Below, in pieces: positions 7,796-17,037 of a DNA stretch of 64,000 bases. The notes beneath the pieces were generated by a model. The model was given only the letters and a program-made list of their open reading frames with translations. It had not been told where the DNA came from and did not search any database. Position numbers and translations under genes: made by a program. The stretch covers positions 1 to 64,000 of the forward strand of contig DAOTTQ010000057.1 of the NCBI GenBank assembly GCA_034437555.1, in the 5' to 3' direction. Origin of the DNA: JANWYT01 sp034437555. Lineage in GTDB: Bacteria; Chloroflexota; Anaerolineae; Aggregatilineales; Phototrophicaceae. Each line of letters starts with the position of its first letter. Position 1 is the first letter of the stretch.

Positions 7796-8917
7796 TTATG
7801 AAAGTGACGAGTCTTTCTTAACATAGCGAGCTAAAAATGCTTCTGTGTATTGTTTTAGCCTACCTTCGATGATGGCTTCTCTCATATTCTTAACGTGCTG
7901 AATGACGAAATTGATGTTGTGTATGCTTAATAAGTAATGCCCTAACAGTTCTTTGGTAACGACAAGGTGGCGTAAATATGCCCGCGAGAAATTTTCTGTG
8001 TAGCAATTAGAGCCTTCCATTATGGGGCGTGGGTCTTCGCGGTATTGGATGTTTCGCATGTTCACGCGCCCATCAGGGGTAAGTGCAGAACCATGACGCG
8101 CCACACGGGTGGGCATAACACAATCAAACAAATCTACGCCACGCAAAATAGATTCGCAAAGGTCGTCGGGGTCGCCGACACCCATTAAATAGCGGGGGGC
8201 GGCGGTGGGCATAAAGGGCATGGTAAAGTCGAGGGCGTGATACATCTCGCGCTTGGTTTCGCCTACGGCAAGCCCGCCAATAGCATAGCCCTTAAAGCCG
8301 ATTTTATCCTGTAGAAAACGTGCGCTTTTCTCGCGGAGGTCGGGGTAAATCCCCCCCTGTACAATACCAAAGAGGGCTTGCTTGCTGTCGTCGGGGTGGG
8401 CTTCCTTGCATCGCAATGCCCAACGATGGGTACGCGCTACGGCTTGTTCTACGGTTTCGCGTTGGTTGGGTGGGGGGCATTGGTCAAAGCACATAATGAT
8501 GTCTGCGCCCAAGTCCTCTTGAATTTGCATTGACCGTTCGGGGGTTAAACGAATGGATGCGCCGTCAATGTGGCTGTTAAACGTTACGCCGTCGTCGTCA
8601 ATTTGGTTAATTTCGGCAAGGCTAAACACTTGAAACCCGCCAGAATCTGTTAAAATGGGTTTATCCCACTGCATAAAGTGGTGTAATCCGCCCATCTGCT
8701 TGACCAAATCCTCACCTGGACGTAAATTCAAGTGATAGGTGTTTGCTAAAACGAGCGATGCCCCCATTTCGTGAAGGTCACGCGGGGGAACGCCTTTAAC
8801 GGTGGCAAGCGTTCCCACAGGCGCATAATAGGGCGTGGGGATGTCACCGTGTGGGGTATGAAGGATGCCTGCGCGTGCGTCGCCATCGGTGGCAATAATT
8901 TCAAATTCAAAGCTCAT
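7796..8917 (-). CDS. tgt: tRNA-guanine transglycosylase (queuine tRNA-ribosyltransferase)
   Basis: The enzyme swaps guanine 34 of GUN-anticodon tRNAs for the queuosine precursor preQ1. At 373 residues it is full length. Catalytic features are present: DSGGFQVFSL (D91), GGLAVGE at 214-220, and the nucleophile D265 in FDCVMPTR. The zinc site is unusual. Bacterial TGTs carry CxCxxC plus a distant His, but here the segment is SNCYTE, so only C305 and H333 remain and two of the three Cys are replaced by Ser303 and Glu308. The rest of the domain (FSRAYLRHL) is well kept. It is transcribed first in a pair with the PstS-like gene, from an extended -10 promoter. Confidence 0.95.
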   Translation of the reverse strand: MSFEFEIIATDGDARAGILHTPHGDIPTPYYAPVGTLATVKGVPPRDLHEMGASLVLANTYHLNLRPGEDLVKQMGGLHHFMQWDKPILTDSGGFQVFSLAEINQIDDDGVTFNSHIDGASIRLTPERSMQIQEDLGADIIMCFDQCPPPNQRETVEQAVARTHRWALRCKEAHPDDSKQALFGIVQGGIYPDLREKSARFLQDKIGFKGYAIGGLAVGETKREMYHALDFTMPFMPTAAPRYLMGVGDPDDLCESILRGVDLFDCVMPTRVARHGSALTPDGRVNMRNIQYREDPRPIMEGSNCYTENFSRAYLRHLVVTKELLGHYLLSIHNINFVIQHVKNMREAIIEGRLKQYTEAFLARYVKKDSSLS

Positions 8918-8949
8918 AAATACTCATCTTTTTAACGTAAACATAGAAC

Positions 8950-8958
8950 ATTATAACA
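8950..8958 (-). promoter_or_regulatory. Extended -10 promoter of tgt
   Basis: The minus strand reads TGTTATAAT, a perfect TATAAT with the TGn extension, ending about 32 bases before the tgt ATG. No clear -35 is visible. Confidence 0.5.
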
Positions 8959-9010
8959 CACCTACCTCGCTAAGCGTTGCGATAAGGCGTTAATAAAGGA
9001 CAATGCGACG

Positions 9011-11551
9011 ATGATAAGCCTTTATGATTTACAAAAAGCCTCTAATGGTCAATTGTTCGGAGAACCTGCCGCACAACTATTTGCCAGTTTTTGCTTTGAT
9101 GTACAACAAGCTGCGCCCAACACGCTTTTTGTGGCGCAACGCAACGCACAAGGCGATACCCACCCCGACATTGACGAAGCCATACGGCGCGGTGTCAGTG
9201 GGGTAGTGTGCCACGAACCCCCCGACATCGATACACAAAACGTGACGGTACTCATGGTAAAAGAAAGCGTGGATGCTTTGTTAGCATGGGCGCGTTTTGT
9301 TATTGGCAAGCAGGGTGTGCGCGTGATTGCGGTGGGTGGTACAAGCGGTAAGAGCATTGCGACACAAGCTATTGGTACAGTGTTAAGCCTGCGGCACAAC
9401 GTTCACATTGGCGATTTAGACCAAGACGGACGGCTAGGCTTGCCCATGAGCATTGCCAATATGAAGCCCGACACGCGCTTTTTGATTGTAAAACTTAGTC
9501 CTTCTGCGCCCGCCGACATGCTAGACTTGGTGCAATCTTGCCAGCCTGTGGTGGGCGTAGTGACGCACTTAGACTGCATTCACCCGTCAAACTTTGCCGA
9601 TTGTGAACAGCTTACCCAAGAACACGCCAAACTTTTAGAGTATTTATCGCCCACTGATTTAGCGGTGCTGAACTTTGATGATGATGCCACGCGCCAATTG
9701 TCTACACGCACACGCGCCACTGTAAAAACGTTGGGCGTGAATAGCTTTGGTGCGGATATTGTGGCGTTAAGTGTGGTCAGTGGGCTAGACCGTATCGGCT
9801 TTGATGTGCGCTATGGCGACGAACGCATTGTGGGTCGTTGGTCACCCGTGTTGGGCAAGCATCAGCTTTATGGTTTACTGGCGGGGGCGTTGGTGGGCGC
9901 ACACTTTGGCGTACCTATCACCGATGGTCTTAAATCTTTGACAGAAATTTTACCCCTTAACGGGCGCATGAAACCCCTCTTTGGCAAGAACGGCAGTATT
10001 ATAGTAGACGATACCTTCCGCGCCAATACGTCCTCCACGCTTTCTGCGCTGGACTGGTTATCAGAGATTAAAACTGACGGGCAACGCCTGATTTTTGTAA
10101 TGGGTGATATGGACAACCTTGGCGCATCTAGCATGTATGGTCATCGTTTGGTGGGGGCAAAAGCTGCCGAAACTGTCGATTTTATCATTACACTGGGCAA
10201 AGAATCCGCGCAAGTGGGACGAGCCGCCATTGACCAACAAATGCTCCCCAAATTCATCCGTACCACGTATGGCGTACAAGACGTACTGGGCGCACTAGAC
10301 GCGCTAAGCATTAATTCGGATGATGTGATATTGGTCAAGGGTGGCGCAGAAAGCGGCATTGAGGCGGTGGTACGCGGTCTTTTAGCCGATAATGCGGACG
10401 TATTGCACCTTGTTCGCCAAGAAGAGCGTGTGCAAGCCATGAGCCGTTCTTTACGCACGCTTCGCCCAAGCTGGCTAGAAATTGACAGCGATGCCCTTGC
10501 TCAAAATGTGCGCGTCATCCGTGATGGACTGGCGAGTGATGTAACAATGATGGCGATTGTTAAAGCGGAAGGCTATGGGCATGGGGCGGTACTAACTGCC
10601 AGAACCGCGCTTGCAAATGGGGCGGAATTTATTGGGGTGGCAAACATGGCAGAAGCCATAACGTTGCGTGATTCGGGCATAACTGCGCCCATTTTGGTAC
10701 TCACGTACTTACCCCCTCATGCGGTGCGCCAAGCCATCGCGGAGAGCATCACGGCGACAGTGTATGATTTAACAAGCGCACAGCAATATGACCGTATGGC
10801 ACGCGCCAATAATGCCCGCCTAAAAGTGCATCTTAAAGTTGATAGTGGCATGGGGCGTTTGGGCGTTTTACAGTCAGAAGCGCTAGGCATGTTTAGGCAC
10901 TTAATCACCTTAAAAAACCTAGACGTTGAGGGCATTTACACCCATTTTGCCAGCGCGGATGATTCGCCAGAGTTTACACAAAAGCAACTAGAAACCTTTA
11001 AGAGTATTTTGCGGGCGGTAAGGGCAAGCGGGTTTCAGTTTAAGTATGTTCATGCCGCCAATTCGCCCGCCACGCTTTTAGACAGCCAACTGCATTTTAA
11101 CATGGTGAGGACGGGCGTTATGATGTACGGGTTAGCGTCCTCGCAACTTGTGCCAATGCCCGAAGGGATTCATCCTGTTATGTCTTGGAAAACCACTGTG
11201 TTACAAGTAAAAGCATTGCCCCCCAATTCACCGGTGGGCTATGGCAGAACCTACTACACCACCGACCACGAAAAAATTGCTATTTTGCCTGTGGGCTATG
11301 CCGATGGGTTGCGCCGTTCCCCCAAGACATGGCGAGAAGTGCTGATAAGAGGGCAACGTGCGCCTATTGTGGGGCGCGTTTCTATGGAGAAGTGCGCCAT
11401 CAATATTACGCACATCCCTAATGTGAGTGCGGGTGATGAAGTGGTGCTTTTGGGCGCACAGGGCAATGACCGCATTACCGCCGAAGAAATTGGCGATTGG
11501 CTAGGCACCATTAACTATGAAGTGGTGACTTCATTGAGGCATGTGCTGTAA
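9011..11551 (+). CDS. murF-alr: MurF-like domain fused to alanine racemase
   Basis: This 846-residue protein has two cell-wall domains. Residues 1-470 have the MurF (UDP-MurNAc-tripeptide:D-Ala-D-Ala ligase) layout: P-loop GGTSGKS at 109-115, HPSNF near 191, a lysine in EHAKLLEYL (K207, the usually carbamylated one), NFDDD at 221 and GDMDNLG at 365. Residues 485-846 are alanine racemase (L-Ala to D-Ala): PLP lysine K518 in VKAEGYGHG, RTGVMMYG and SPVGYGRTY. MurF-Alr fusions are known in other phyla. In this MurF half the usual metal-binding Glu of the ELG motif is replaced by Lys (K161 in IVKLSP), and the DDxYNAN motif reads DDTFRAN. The ligase half may therefore be weakened or inactive. A hairpin terminator follows. 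Confidence 0.92.
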   Translation: MISLYDLQKASNGQLFGEPAAQLFASFCFDVQQAAPNTLFVAQRNAQGDTHPDIDEAIRRGVSGVVCHEPPDIDTQNVTVLMVKESVDALLAWARFVIGKQGVRVIAVGGTSGKSIATQAIGTVLSLRHNVHIGDLDQDGRLGLPMSIANMKPDTRFLIVKLSPSAPADMLDLVQSCQPVVGVVTHLDCIHPSNFADCEQLTQEHAKLLEYLSPTDLAVLNFDDDATRQLSTRTRATVKTLGVNSFGADIVALSVVSGLDRIGFDVRYGDERIVGRWSPVLGKHQLYGLLAGALVGAHFGVPITDGLKSLTEILPLNGRMKPLFGKNGSIIVDDTFRANTSSTLSALDWLSEIKTDGQRLIFVMGDMDNLGASSMYGHRLVGAKAAETVDFIITLGKESAQVGRAAIDQQMLPKFIRTTYGVQDVLGALDALSINSDDVILVKGGAESGIEAVVRGLLADNADVLHLVRQEERVQAMSRSLRTLRPSWLEIDSDALAQNVRVIRDGLASDVTMMAIVKAEGYGHGAVLTARTALANGAEFIGVANMAEAITLRDSGITAPILVLTYLPPHAVRQAIAESITATVYDLTSAQQYDRMARANNARLKVHLKVDSGMGRLGVLQSEALGMFRHLITLKNLDVEGIYTHFASADDSPEFTQKQLETFKSILRAVRASGFQFKYVHAANSPATLLDSQLHFNMVRTGVMMYGLASSQLVPMPEGIHPVMSWKTTVLQVKALPPNSPVGYGRTYYTTDHEKIAILPVGYADGLRRSPKTWREVLIRGQRAPIVGRVSMEKCAINITHIPNVSAGDEVVLLGAQGNDRITAEEIGDWLGTINYEVVTSLRHVL

Positions 11552-11558
11552 AACAAAT

Positions 11559-11581
11559 GGGCATCGCAACACACGATGCCC
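11559..11581. terminator. Bidirectional hairpin between murF-alr and the SCO1-like gene
   Basis: GGGCATCG at 11559-11566 and CGATGCCC at 11574-11581 form a perfect 8-bp stem with a 7-base loop. The flanks are CTTTG on the plus strand and ATTTGTTTT on the minus strand, and the genes converge here. Confidence 0.7.
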
Positions 11582-11590
11582 CTTTGCCCT

Positions 11591-12223
11591 TTAGAGTTGT
11601 TTTTCTAGTTCGGCTTGAATGTCGTCGCGAAGTGTGCCGTAGTTGATTTTTGTTATCCAGCGTCCTTCTTCATCCAGTAAGAAGTAATGCGCGGTGTGCG
11701 CTACGGTATAATAGCCCGTGGCGTTGGGTTCGTTGTACGAAAACTCCAGGTTGAAGGGTGCGCCAAACGTTCTGACGGCTTCAGCATCGCCTGTAATGCC
11801 CACAAACGTCTCTACGCCCATGCGCTCAAAGTAGCCCGTTAGTACTTGGGGGGTGTCACGTTCACCATCCACACTAATAAACACAAAGTTGATGCCTTCA
11901 CTCTTATCGCCAAGCGCAGTTTGAATTTGCTTAAATTCGTTCAGTGTGAGGGGGCAAACGTCGGGGCAATTGGTAAACCCAAACGCGATTAGAGACATTT
12001 TACCCTTAAGGTCTGCCAGGGTGATGGCTTCGCCGTCTTGGTCGATAAGGTCAAAGTCTGGCACTTCTTGGACAGCTTCAACGGCTTCGATGCCTGTAAA
12101 ATTATAGTCGGTTTCTGGGGTGGGAGTGGGCTGGTTTGTAAAGAACGCATAGCCTAATAAAATTGCCATCGCAATCGCAAATACCGCAAATAAACCTAGT
12201 AGTGATTGTCTTTCTTTTGTCAT
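11591..12223 (-). CDS. SCO1/SenC-family copper chaperone, membrane anchored
   Basis: This 210-residue protein has one N-terminal membrane helix (about 8-28), a Pro/Thr linker and a thioredoxin-like SCO domain. The copper site is visible: C86-PDV-C90 and H176 in VAHTAH. SCO proteins deliver copper to the CuA centre of cytochrome c oxidase or act as redox partners outside the membrane. AGGAGA on the minus strand lies about seven bases before the ATG, supporting the start. No oxidase genes lie in the window, so the partner is not seen. An aerobic or microaerobic respiratory chain is a reasonable inference. Confidence 0.92.
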   Translation of the reverse strand: MTKERQSLLGLFAVFAIAMAILLGYAFFTNQPTPTPETDYNFTGIEAVEAVQEVPDFDLIDQDGEAITLADLKGKMSLIAFGFTNCPDVCPLTLNEFKQIQTALGDKSEGINFVFISVDGERDTPQVLTGYFERMGVETFVGITGDAEAVRTFGAPFNLEFSYNEPNATGYYTVAHTAHYFLLDEEGRWITKINYGTLRDDIQAELEKQL

Positions 12224-12370
12224 GTTTTCTTCTCCTAAAATGACTTCTTAAGGGCTTGTGAAAACCCGAACAAGCAACCCTAATCATAGCATAACACACC
12301 TTTCAAGGCATGGGTTCGATAGGTATTAGGGGATATGTAACAAGTGGGTATCAAGAGGATTGTGAAACAG

Positions 12371-12399
12371 TTGAAAAAAAAGCCTAAATCATAGATAAT
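12371..12399 (+). promoter_or_regulatory. Sigma-70-type promoter before the response regulator
   Basis: TTGAAA at 12371-12376 and GATAAT at 12394-12399 are separated by exactly 17 bases. Transcription would start near 12406 and leave a leader of about 33 bases. Confidence 0.6.
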
Positions 12400-12438
12400 G
12401 TAGAAGTGTAGTTGTAGCTAATTAAGGGAGCAATCGCC

Positions 12439-12882
12439 TTGTCAACGTGGATGGTAGTAGAAGATGAACCCGATATTTACGAAGTCATCTTGGCAATGTT
12501 TGAGATGTGGGGCATTGAGGGTGTTGCCTTTGTAGATGGTGAAGAAGTTATCGAATGGATTGAAGACGTTGATGCAGGGCGTTATACGGGCGATAAGCCA
12601 GAATTGGCATTGTTAGACATTCGCCTGCCTGGCAAAATTAATGGCGTAGACGTGGGCGAAAGACTGCGTAGAAGCCCCATTTTATCGAATATGGCAATTG
12701 TACTCACGACTGCGTACACACTCACCATTGAACAACAAGACGAAGCCATGCGCCGTACCGAAGCGGATAAATGGATTCCTAAACCCTTGCCCAAGTTTAA
12801 CGAGCTACAAACCCTCTTAGAGGGGGTGATTGCCCAGCGTCGCCAAGCGGTAAACGCCTCTAAGAATGACACACAATCTTAG
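12439..12882 (+). CDS. Single-domain response regulator (receiver domain)
   Basis: This 147-residue stand-alone receiver has no output domain. It shows the acidic pocket E8-D9-E10, the phospho-acceptor D60 in LALLDIRLPG, the switch T91 in VLTTAYT and the conserved K115 in WIPKPLP. The start is TTG: AGGGAG at 12425-12430 is eight bases before it, which fits better than the ATG four codons later. With no DNA-binding domain it should act by protein contact, as CheY or Spo0F types do. No histidine kinase is nearby. It lies 35 bp before the NERD-like gene. Confidence 0.88.
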   Translation: MSTWMVVEDEPDIYEVILAMFEMWGIEGVAFVDGEEVIEWIEDVDAGRYTGDKPELALLDIRLPGKINGVDVGERLRRSPILSNMAIVLTTAYTLTIEQQDEAMRRTEADKWIPKPLPKFNELQTLLEGVIAQRRQAVNASKNDTQS

Positions 12883-12917
12883 CTACCTAGCTTTTTATTT
12901 AGCGATAGGGACACCTC

Positions 12918-13661
12918 ATGCAAAATGTTGCGCCAGAAACTGCGCTTGCACGTCGCTCTCGGAATGTTTTATTGGGTGCGCTGGTGGTTGCGCTCTTTGG
13001 GGTGCTTGCCCTTAGTATTGGGGGCTTTATGTTTGGCGTGGCATTGGTTGTGCCTGACAATCCTTCTTTTCCTACGTATGATTTAGCCCGTCGTGTGCTA
13101 TTGGGCATCGGCGGTCTGGCGTTTGTGATTGCGTTGGCGCTGACAATTCGCGCCCTAACGTGGAAAACCGATAACATCCTCGCCGAAGCTATTGGCGCAG
13201 AACTAGCAAACTTTTTAGATAAACGTTATATCTACATTCGCAACGTTAGCAAACGCCAATTGGGGTATCTGGACGCGGTATTGGTGGGTACGGCGGGCGT
13301 GCTGGTGTTTAGAATTACGCCCAAACAAGGCATTTTCTATAACGAAGGCACTAAATGGATGCTTCAAAAAGACAAGGGTGCATGGCAAACCCTCTCATGG
13401 AGCCCTACGGATGAAGTGATTGACGACATTAAAAAAGTACGCCAGTATTTACAATCCAACGGCATCGAAGACGCCCAAGTTTTTGGCGTAATCGTTTTTA
13501 CAAGCCCCTCCCCACAAACCATTATAACCGCTCGAGATAACACTGTGCCTATTGCCCAAGTGGAGACCCTTGAAGAAAAATTAGACAGCAACTATCTGGC
13601 AAAGAAAGACCGCCATGACGTTGCAACCGTAAGCAAGATTGCCCAGATTTTGTACCGCTAA
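12918..13661 (+). CDS. Two-helix membrane protein with a NERD-like nuclease domain
   Basis: The protein has 247 residues. Two membrane helices (about 17-45 and 59-82) are followed by a cytoplasmic region. Residues 95-247 resemble the NERD domain, which is related to restriction-type nucleases: an early acidic segment, LGYLDAVLVGTAGVLVFRITPKQG, and later a run ending VFGVIVFTSP. In classic NERD the core is D-X(n)-E/K; here LDAVLV gives a plausible Asp, but the following Glu-X-Lys is replaced by RITPK. Activity is therefore uncertain. It sits 53 bp before addB on the same strand, hinting at a role in DNA processing. Confidence 0.6.
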   Translation: MQNVAPETALARRSRNVLLGALVVALFGVLALSIGGFMFGVALVVPDNPSFPTYDLARRVLLGIGGLAFVIALALTIRALTWKTDNILAEAIGAELANFLDKRYIYIRNVSKRQLGYLDAVLVGTAGVLVFRITPKQGIFYNEGTKWMLQKDKGAWQTLSWSPTDEVIDDIKKVRQYLQSNGIEDAQVFGVIVFTSPSPQTIITARDNTVPIAQVETLEEKLDSNYLAKKDRHDVATVSKIAQILYR

Positions 13662-13714
13662 GCACCTCGTACATCGCTAACACACAATGAAAAATACCCC
13701 ATAAGGAGGCTTTT

Positions 13715-16700
13715 ATGGCGACAGTGCTGCTTCAGTCCAGTGTAGGGGCTGGTAAAACGGAGGCTGCCCTAGACCTCCTTGCGAGTGTATTACAGCAACA
13801 CACCTTAGACCCTTTTCCCCGCGCGTGGGTACTTACTGCCACCAAACGGCAAGAAGTCGCGTTTCGGCAACGCTTAATTGACCCTGATCCCAAACAACAT
13901 TTATTCTTTAACACCGAGTTTTTTAACTTTTATAATCTCAATACCCGTCTACTTAACCTGTTAAAAGTGCCACCAAGACGTATAGAAGAAACAGCGCGCT
14001 TGGGTATTTTACGCCGTTTGATAGACGAGTCTTTTTCAGAACTGCGCCTCTATCAACCCATCGCACACACGGCGGGTTTTATTAGCGTGATTGCCGATTT
14101 TATTTATGAGCTGAAGCAAAATGGTATTACACCCGAAGACTTTGCCCAAAAGCCCACCCCCACCGACAAAGATCACGACATTCTATTGCTGTATGACCGC
14201 TATCAAAGGACGCTGATAGACCATAATTTGGTAGACCGTGAAGGGGAGGCATGGCTGGCAGAAGAATATACACGCCCCGAACACCAAGACGAAAAAGGCA
14301 TCAAAGAGACCCTTAGCACCGTCAAACTGCTGATAGTGGATGGCTATGACCAATTTACGCCCATACAAGCGCGTTTATTGGCGAATATATCTTTGCAGGT
14401 GGGGCAAGTGTTTGTTACGCTAACGCAAACACCCCCCAATAGCCAAGAGAATATTGGCAAACGCTTTGACGAAGCCCGCCAAACGCTTCAAGAGGCGCAT
14501 GAACGCCTGGATGGGGCTTCTCTTGAGGTATACGAAAGCCATGCCCAAGACGCTTCTCCCGACCTGCGCTGCCCCAATTTACAGCATCTTACGGCACACG
14601 CCTTTAGGGTAGTGCATGTTACACCGCCCACTTCACTAGAGGGCGTGGTGTGGATTGAGGGCGCAGACCCCGCGCAAGAAACGGCGGCAGTCTTGCGACA
14701 CATCAAGCAACTGATTGTGGCACAAAAAGCACGCCCCGATGACATCCTGATTGCGGTACGCGATTGGACGCAATACGGCGCGCACTTTGCACATTATGGC
14801 ACAGAGTACGGCTTACCCCTATTGCTTAATTATGCCCAAAGCCTGCTAGAGATGCCCTTTATTGTGGCGTTGCAAAATGTATTGTCACTGGTAAACCACA
14901 ATTTTGAGCGTGAGCGTGTGCTGGATGTGCTTCGTTCCCCGTATCTTAATTTAGGGGCGGTGGGGCTAACGCCTGATGATGTGGCGATACTAGAAGCTAA
15001 AAGTGCCGAATCACAACTGATTGACGGCAAAGACGAATGGCTAAAGATATTTGGCAATGTCCAAAAATGGTATGATGATGATGACGATAGGAATGAGGAC
15101 GACGGTGGTAAAAGTCTCTCATCAGAGGGAAAAGTACGACTAGAGACTGCCGTTCAAATGCTCTTTGAAGGGCTAACACCCCCCGAAACCGCCACCCGTA
15201 CCGAGTACGTAAAATGGATTGTGTCCCACATTGCCACACTAGCAGAACAAGAAGCGGATGAAGTCATAGAAGCGACTGCCGAACAAACACCACGATTGCC
15301 CCTGATTAACCCCAACATCGCTTCTGATGCACCCAATACAGACGCTAAAACGCCACTCCTTCGCAAAATAGAACAGCGTGACGTGGACGCACTACGGGCG
15401 TTTTATCGCTTGTTAAAGGGCGTGCTTCATGTGGAAGAATTGCTTAAAAAACTGATGTCCACAGAACATCAACTGACGTGGGAAGCATTTTGGAGCGAAA
15501 TTACAGCAACCCTTAAGGGCTTGCGAGTCGGTGAAACCATGCTAATGCGCAATGGGCGAATTTTAATAACCAGTGTTTCTGATGCGCGCGGCTTGCCACA
15601 TCCTCACGTGGTGATTGTGGGCTTGGCAGAAGGGCTGTTTCCTGCGCCCATTCCAGAAGATATGCTGTACTTAGACAGTGAGCGTAAGGCATTTCAGCAA
15701 GCGGGCATTCGCTTAGAATTGCAATCAGAACGCGCTGCTGATGACAGCCTGTTTTACGAACTCATCGGGTCGGCATCCCGGTCTTTGATATTGTCACGCC
15801 CCACCCTAAAAGAGGGCAAGCCATGGAACGAAAGCCACCTTTGGCGTGAAATACGGCGTGTGGCGGGTGGTAAAGAGAATACCAAAACGTATTCAATAGG
15901 CAATGTCACCCCCCTAGAAGAAGCCTCGTCATTGCAAGATGTACTCTTGGCGTTGGCGGAAGAAGCCAACAATCCCACCCCTAGCACGTTATTTGGCTCA
16001 CAATTGGCGTGGTTTAATGTCTATCATCCGCGCTTGTGGGCGCAAGTAAAACAGGGGCGCACCCTAGAAACACAACGCGCCAACCGCAATGAGCCATTTA
16101 ACCGCTATAGTGGCGTGATACAGAACAAGGCACTGCGCCAACAGATTGCTACGGCGGTGCAAAATAAGGCGTTTAGTGCCACTGCCCTCAAACAGCTTTC
16201 ACAATGCGCCTACGGCTACTTTGCAAAATATATGCTTCATCTAACCCCCCTAGAAACGCCTCAAATGGGCTTAAACAAGATGATACAGGGCAGTGTGCTT
16301 CATGAGATACTGCATCAGGTGTACGGGGCGATAAAGAGTGAAAACTTGGAAATTCATCCCGATAATTTATTGCGTGCCGAGCAGATTATGTATTCTAAAC
16401 TCCCTGATATCTTTGAGAGTGCGCCCACAAAATTTAAGTTTGCCATTAGCCCCCTATGGATAAAAGAGCAAGGTGTGTTTGTAGATATTGTAGAGAGGGT
16501 GTTAAAAGCCGACTTTGCCGATAATTCGCCTTTTGCAATGGGGCTAATGGGTGAACGCACGATAGAGGCACTAGAGCAAGAACTACCCAAGAACAAAGAA
16601 ATTCGTATTCGTCTGGGCGATAAAGACGTTAAGCTCACGGGTTTTATTGACCGCATCGACCGTGTAGGGGATAAACGGGTCATCATTGATTATAAGCTGA

Positions 16701-17035
16701 ACACTGTTCCCAAACAATCAGAGATTGATAGTGGCGACAACTTTCAGATGATGGTGTACTTGCTTTTGGCACAAGAAGCCTATGGGGACGTAGAAGAGGG
16801 CTTGTTCTACTCCTTGAAGCGGGACACGGATGCTAAGGATAAAACGCTTACCGTCTCACCCGCTTCACAAGCCACTACCCAAGACACCGCTGCGCGCTTG
16901 ATTGATTTTGCCGAGCAAGCAAAATTCCCGACTAAAGCCAAAAAACTGGAAGAAAATATCAAGTGTAGTAGCTTTTGTGAACTATACCAATTGTGTCGTT
17001 TGTCCACCACCAGCCCTTATAAAGCAGAGGTGTAG
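13715..17035 (+). CDS. addB: AddB-type subunit of the AddAB helicase-nuclease
   Basis: This 1106-residue protein resects double-strand breaks with AddA and loads RecA at Chi-like sites. The N-terminus has a Walker A, VGAGKTEAAL (K14). The C-terminal RecB-type nuclease shows FIDRIDRV and VIIDYK near 976-995. Four cysteines match the AddB iron-sulfur staple: C831 in SQCAYGYF, then C1084, C1088 and C1094. These domains separate it from an ordinary UvrD helicase. The start has a strong AAGGAGG SD. The stop is two bases before the addA ATG, so the two are co-translated. RexB-like proteins are the alternative name for this family. Confidence 0.9.
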   Translation: MATVLLQSSVGAGKTEAALDLLASVLQQHTLDPFPRAWVLTATKRQEVAFRQRLIDPDPKQHLFFNTEFFNFYNLNTRLLNLLKVPPRRIEETARLGILRRLIDESFSELRLYQPIAHTAGFISVIADFIYELKQNGITPEDFAQKPTPTDKDHDILLLYDRYQRTLIDHNLVDREGEAWLAEEYTRPEHQDEKGIKETLSTVKLLIVDGYDQFTPIQARLLANISLQVGQVFVTLTQTPPNSQENIGKRFDEARQTLQEAHERLDGASLEVYESHAQDASPDLRCPNLQHLTAHAFRVVHVTPPTSLEGVVWIEGADPAQETAAVLRHIKQLIVAQKARPDDILIAVRDWTQYGAHFAHYGTEYGLPLLLNYAQSLLEMPFIVALQNVLSLVNHNFERERVLDVLRSPYLNLGAVGLTPDDVAILEAKSAESQLIDGKDEWLKIFGNVQKWYDDDDDRNEDDGGKSLSSEGKVRLETAVQMLFEGLTPPETATRTEYVKWIVSHIATLAEQEADEVIEATAEQTPRLPLINPNIASDAPNTDAKTPLLRKIEQRDVDALRAFYRLLKGVLHVEELLKKLMSTEHQLTWEAFWSEITATLKGLRVGETMLMRNGRILITSVSDARGLPHPHVVIVGLAEGLFPAPIPEDMLYLDSERKAFQQAGIRLELQSERAADDSLFYELIGSASRSLILSRPTLKEGKPWNESHLWREIRRVAGGKENTKTYSIGNVTPLEEASSLQDVLLALAEEANNPTPSTLFGSQLAWFNVYHPRLWAQVKQGRTLETQRANRNEPFNRYSGVIQNKALRQQIATAVQNKAFSATALKQLSQCAYGYFAKYMLHLTPLETPQMGLNKMIQGSVLHEILHQVYGAIKSENLEIHPDNLLRAEQIMYSKLPDIFESAPTKFKFAISPLWIKEQGVFVDIVERVLKADFADNSPFAMGLMGERTIEALEQELPKNKEIRIRLGDKDVKLTGFIDRIDRVGDKRVIIDYKLNTVPKQSEIDSGDNFQMMVYLLLAQEAYGDVEEGLFYSLKRDTDAKDKTLTVSPASQATTQDTAARLIDFAEQAKFPTKAKKLEENIKCSSFCELYQLCRLSTTSPYKAEV

Positions 17036-17037
17036 CC

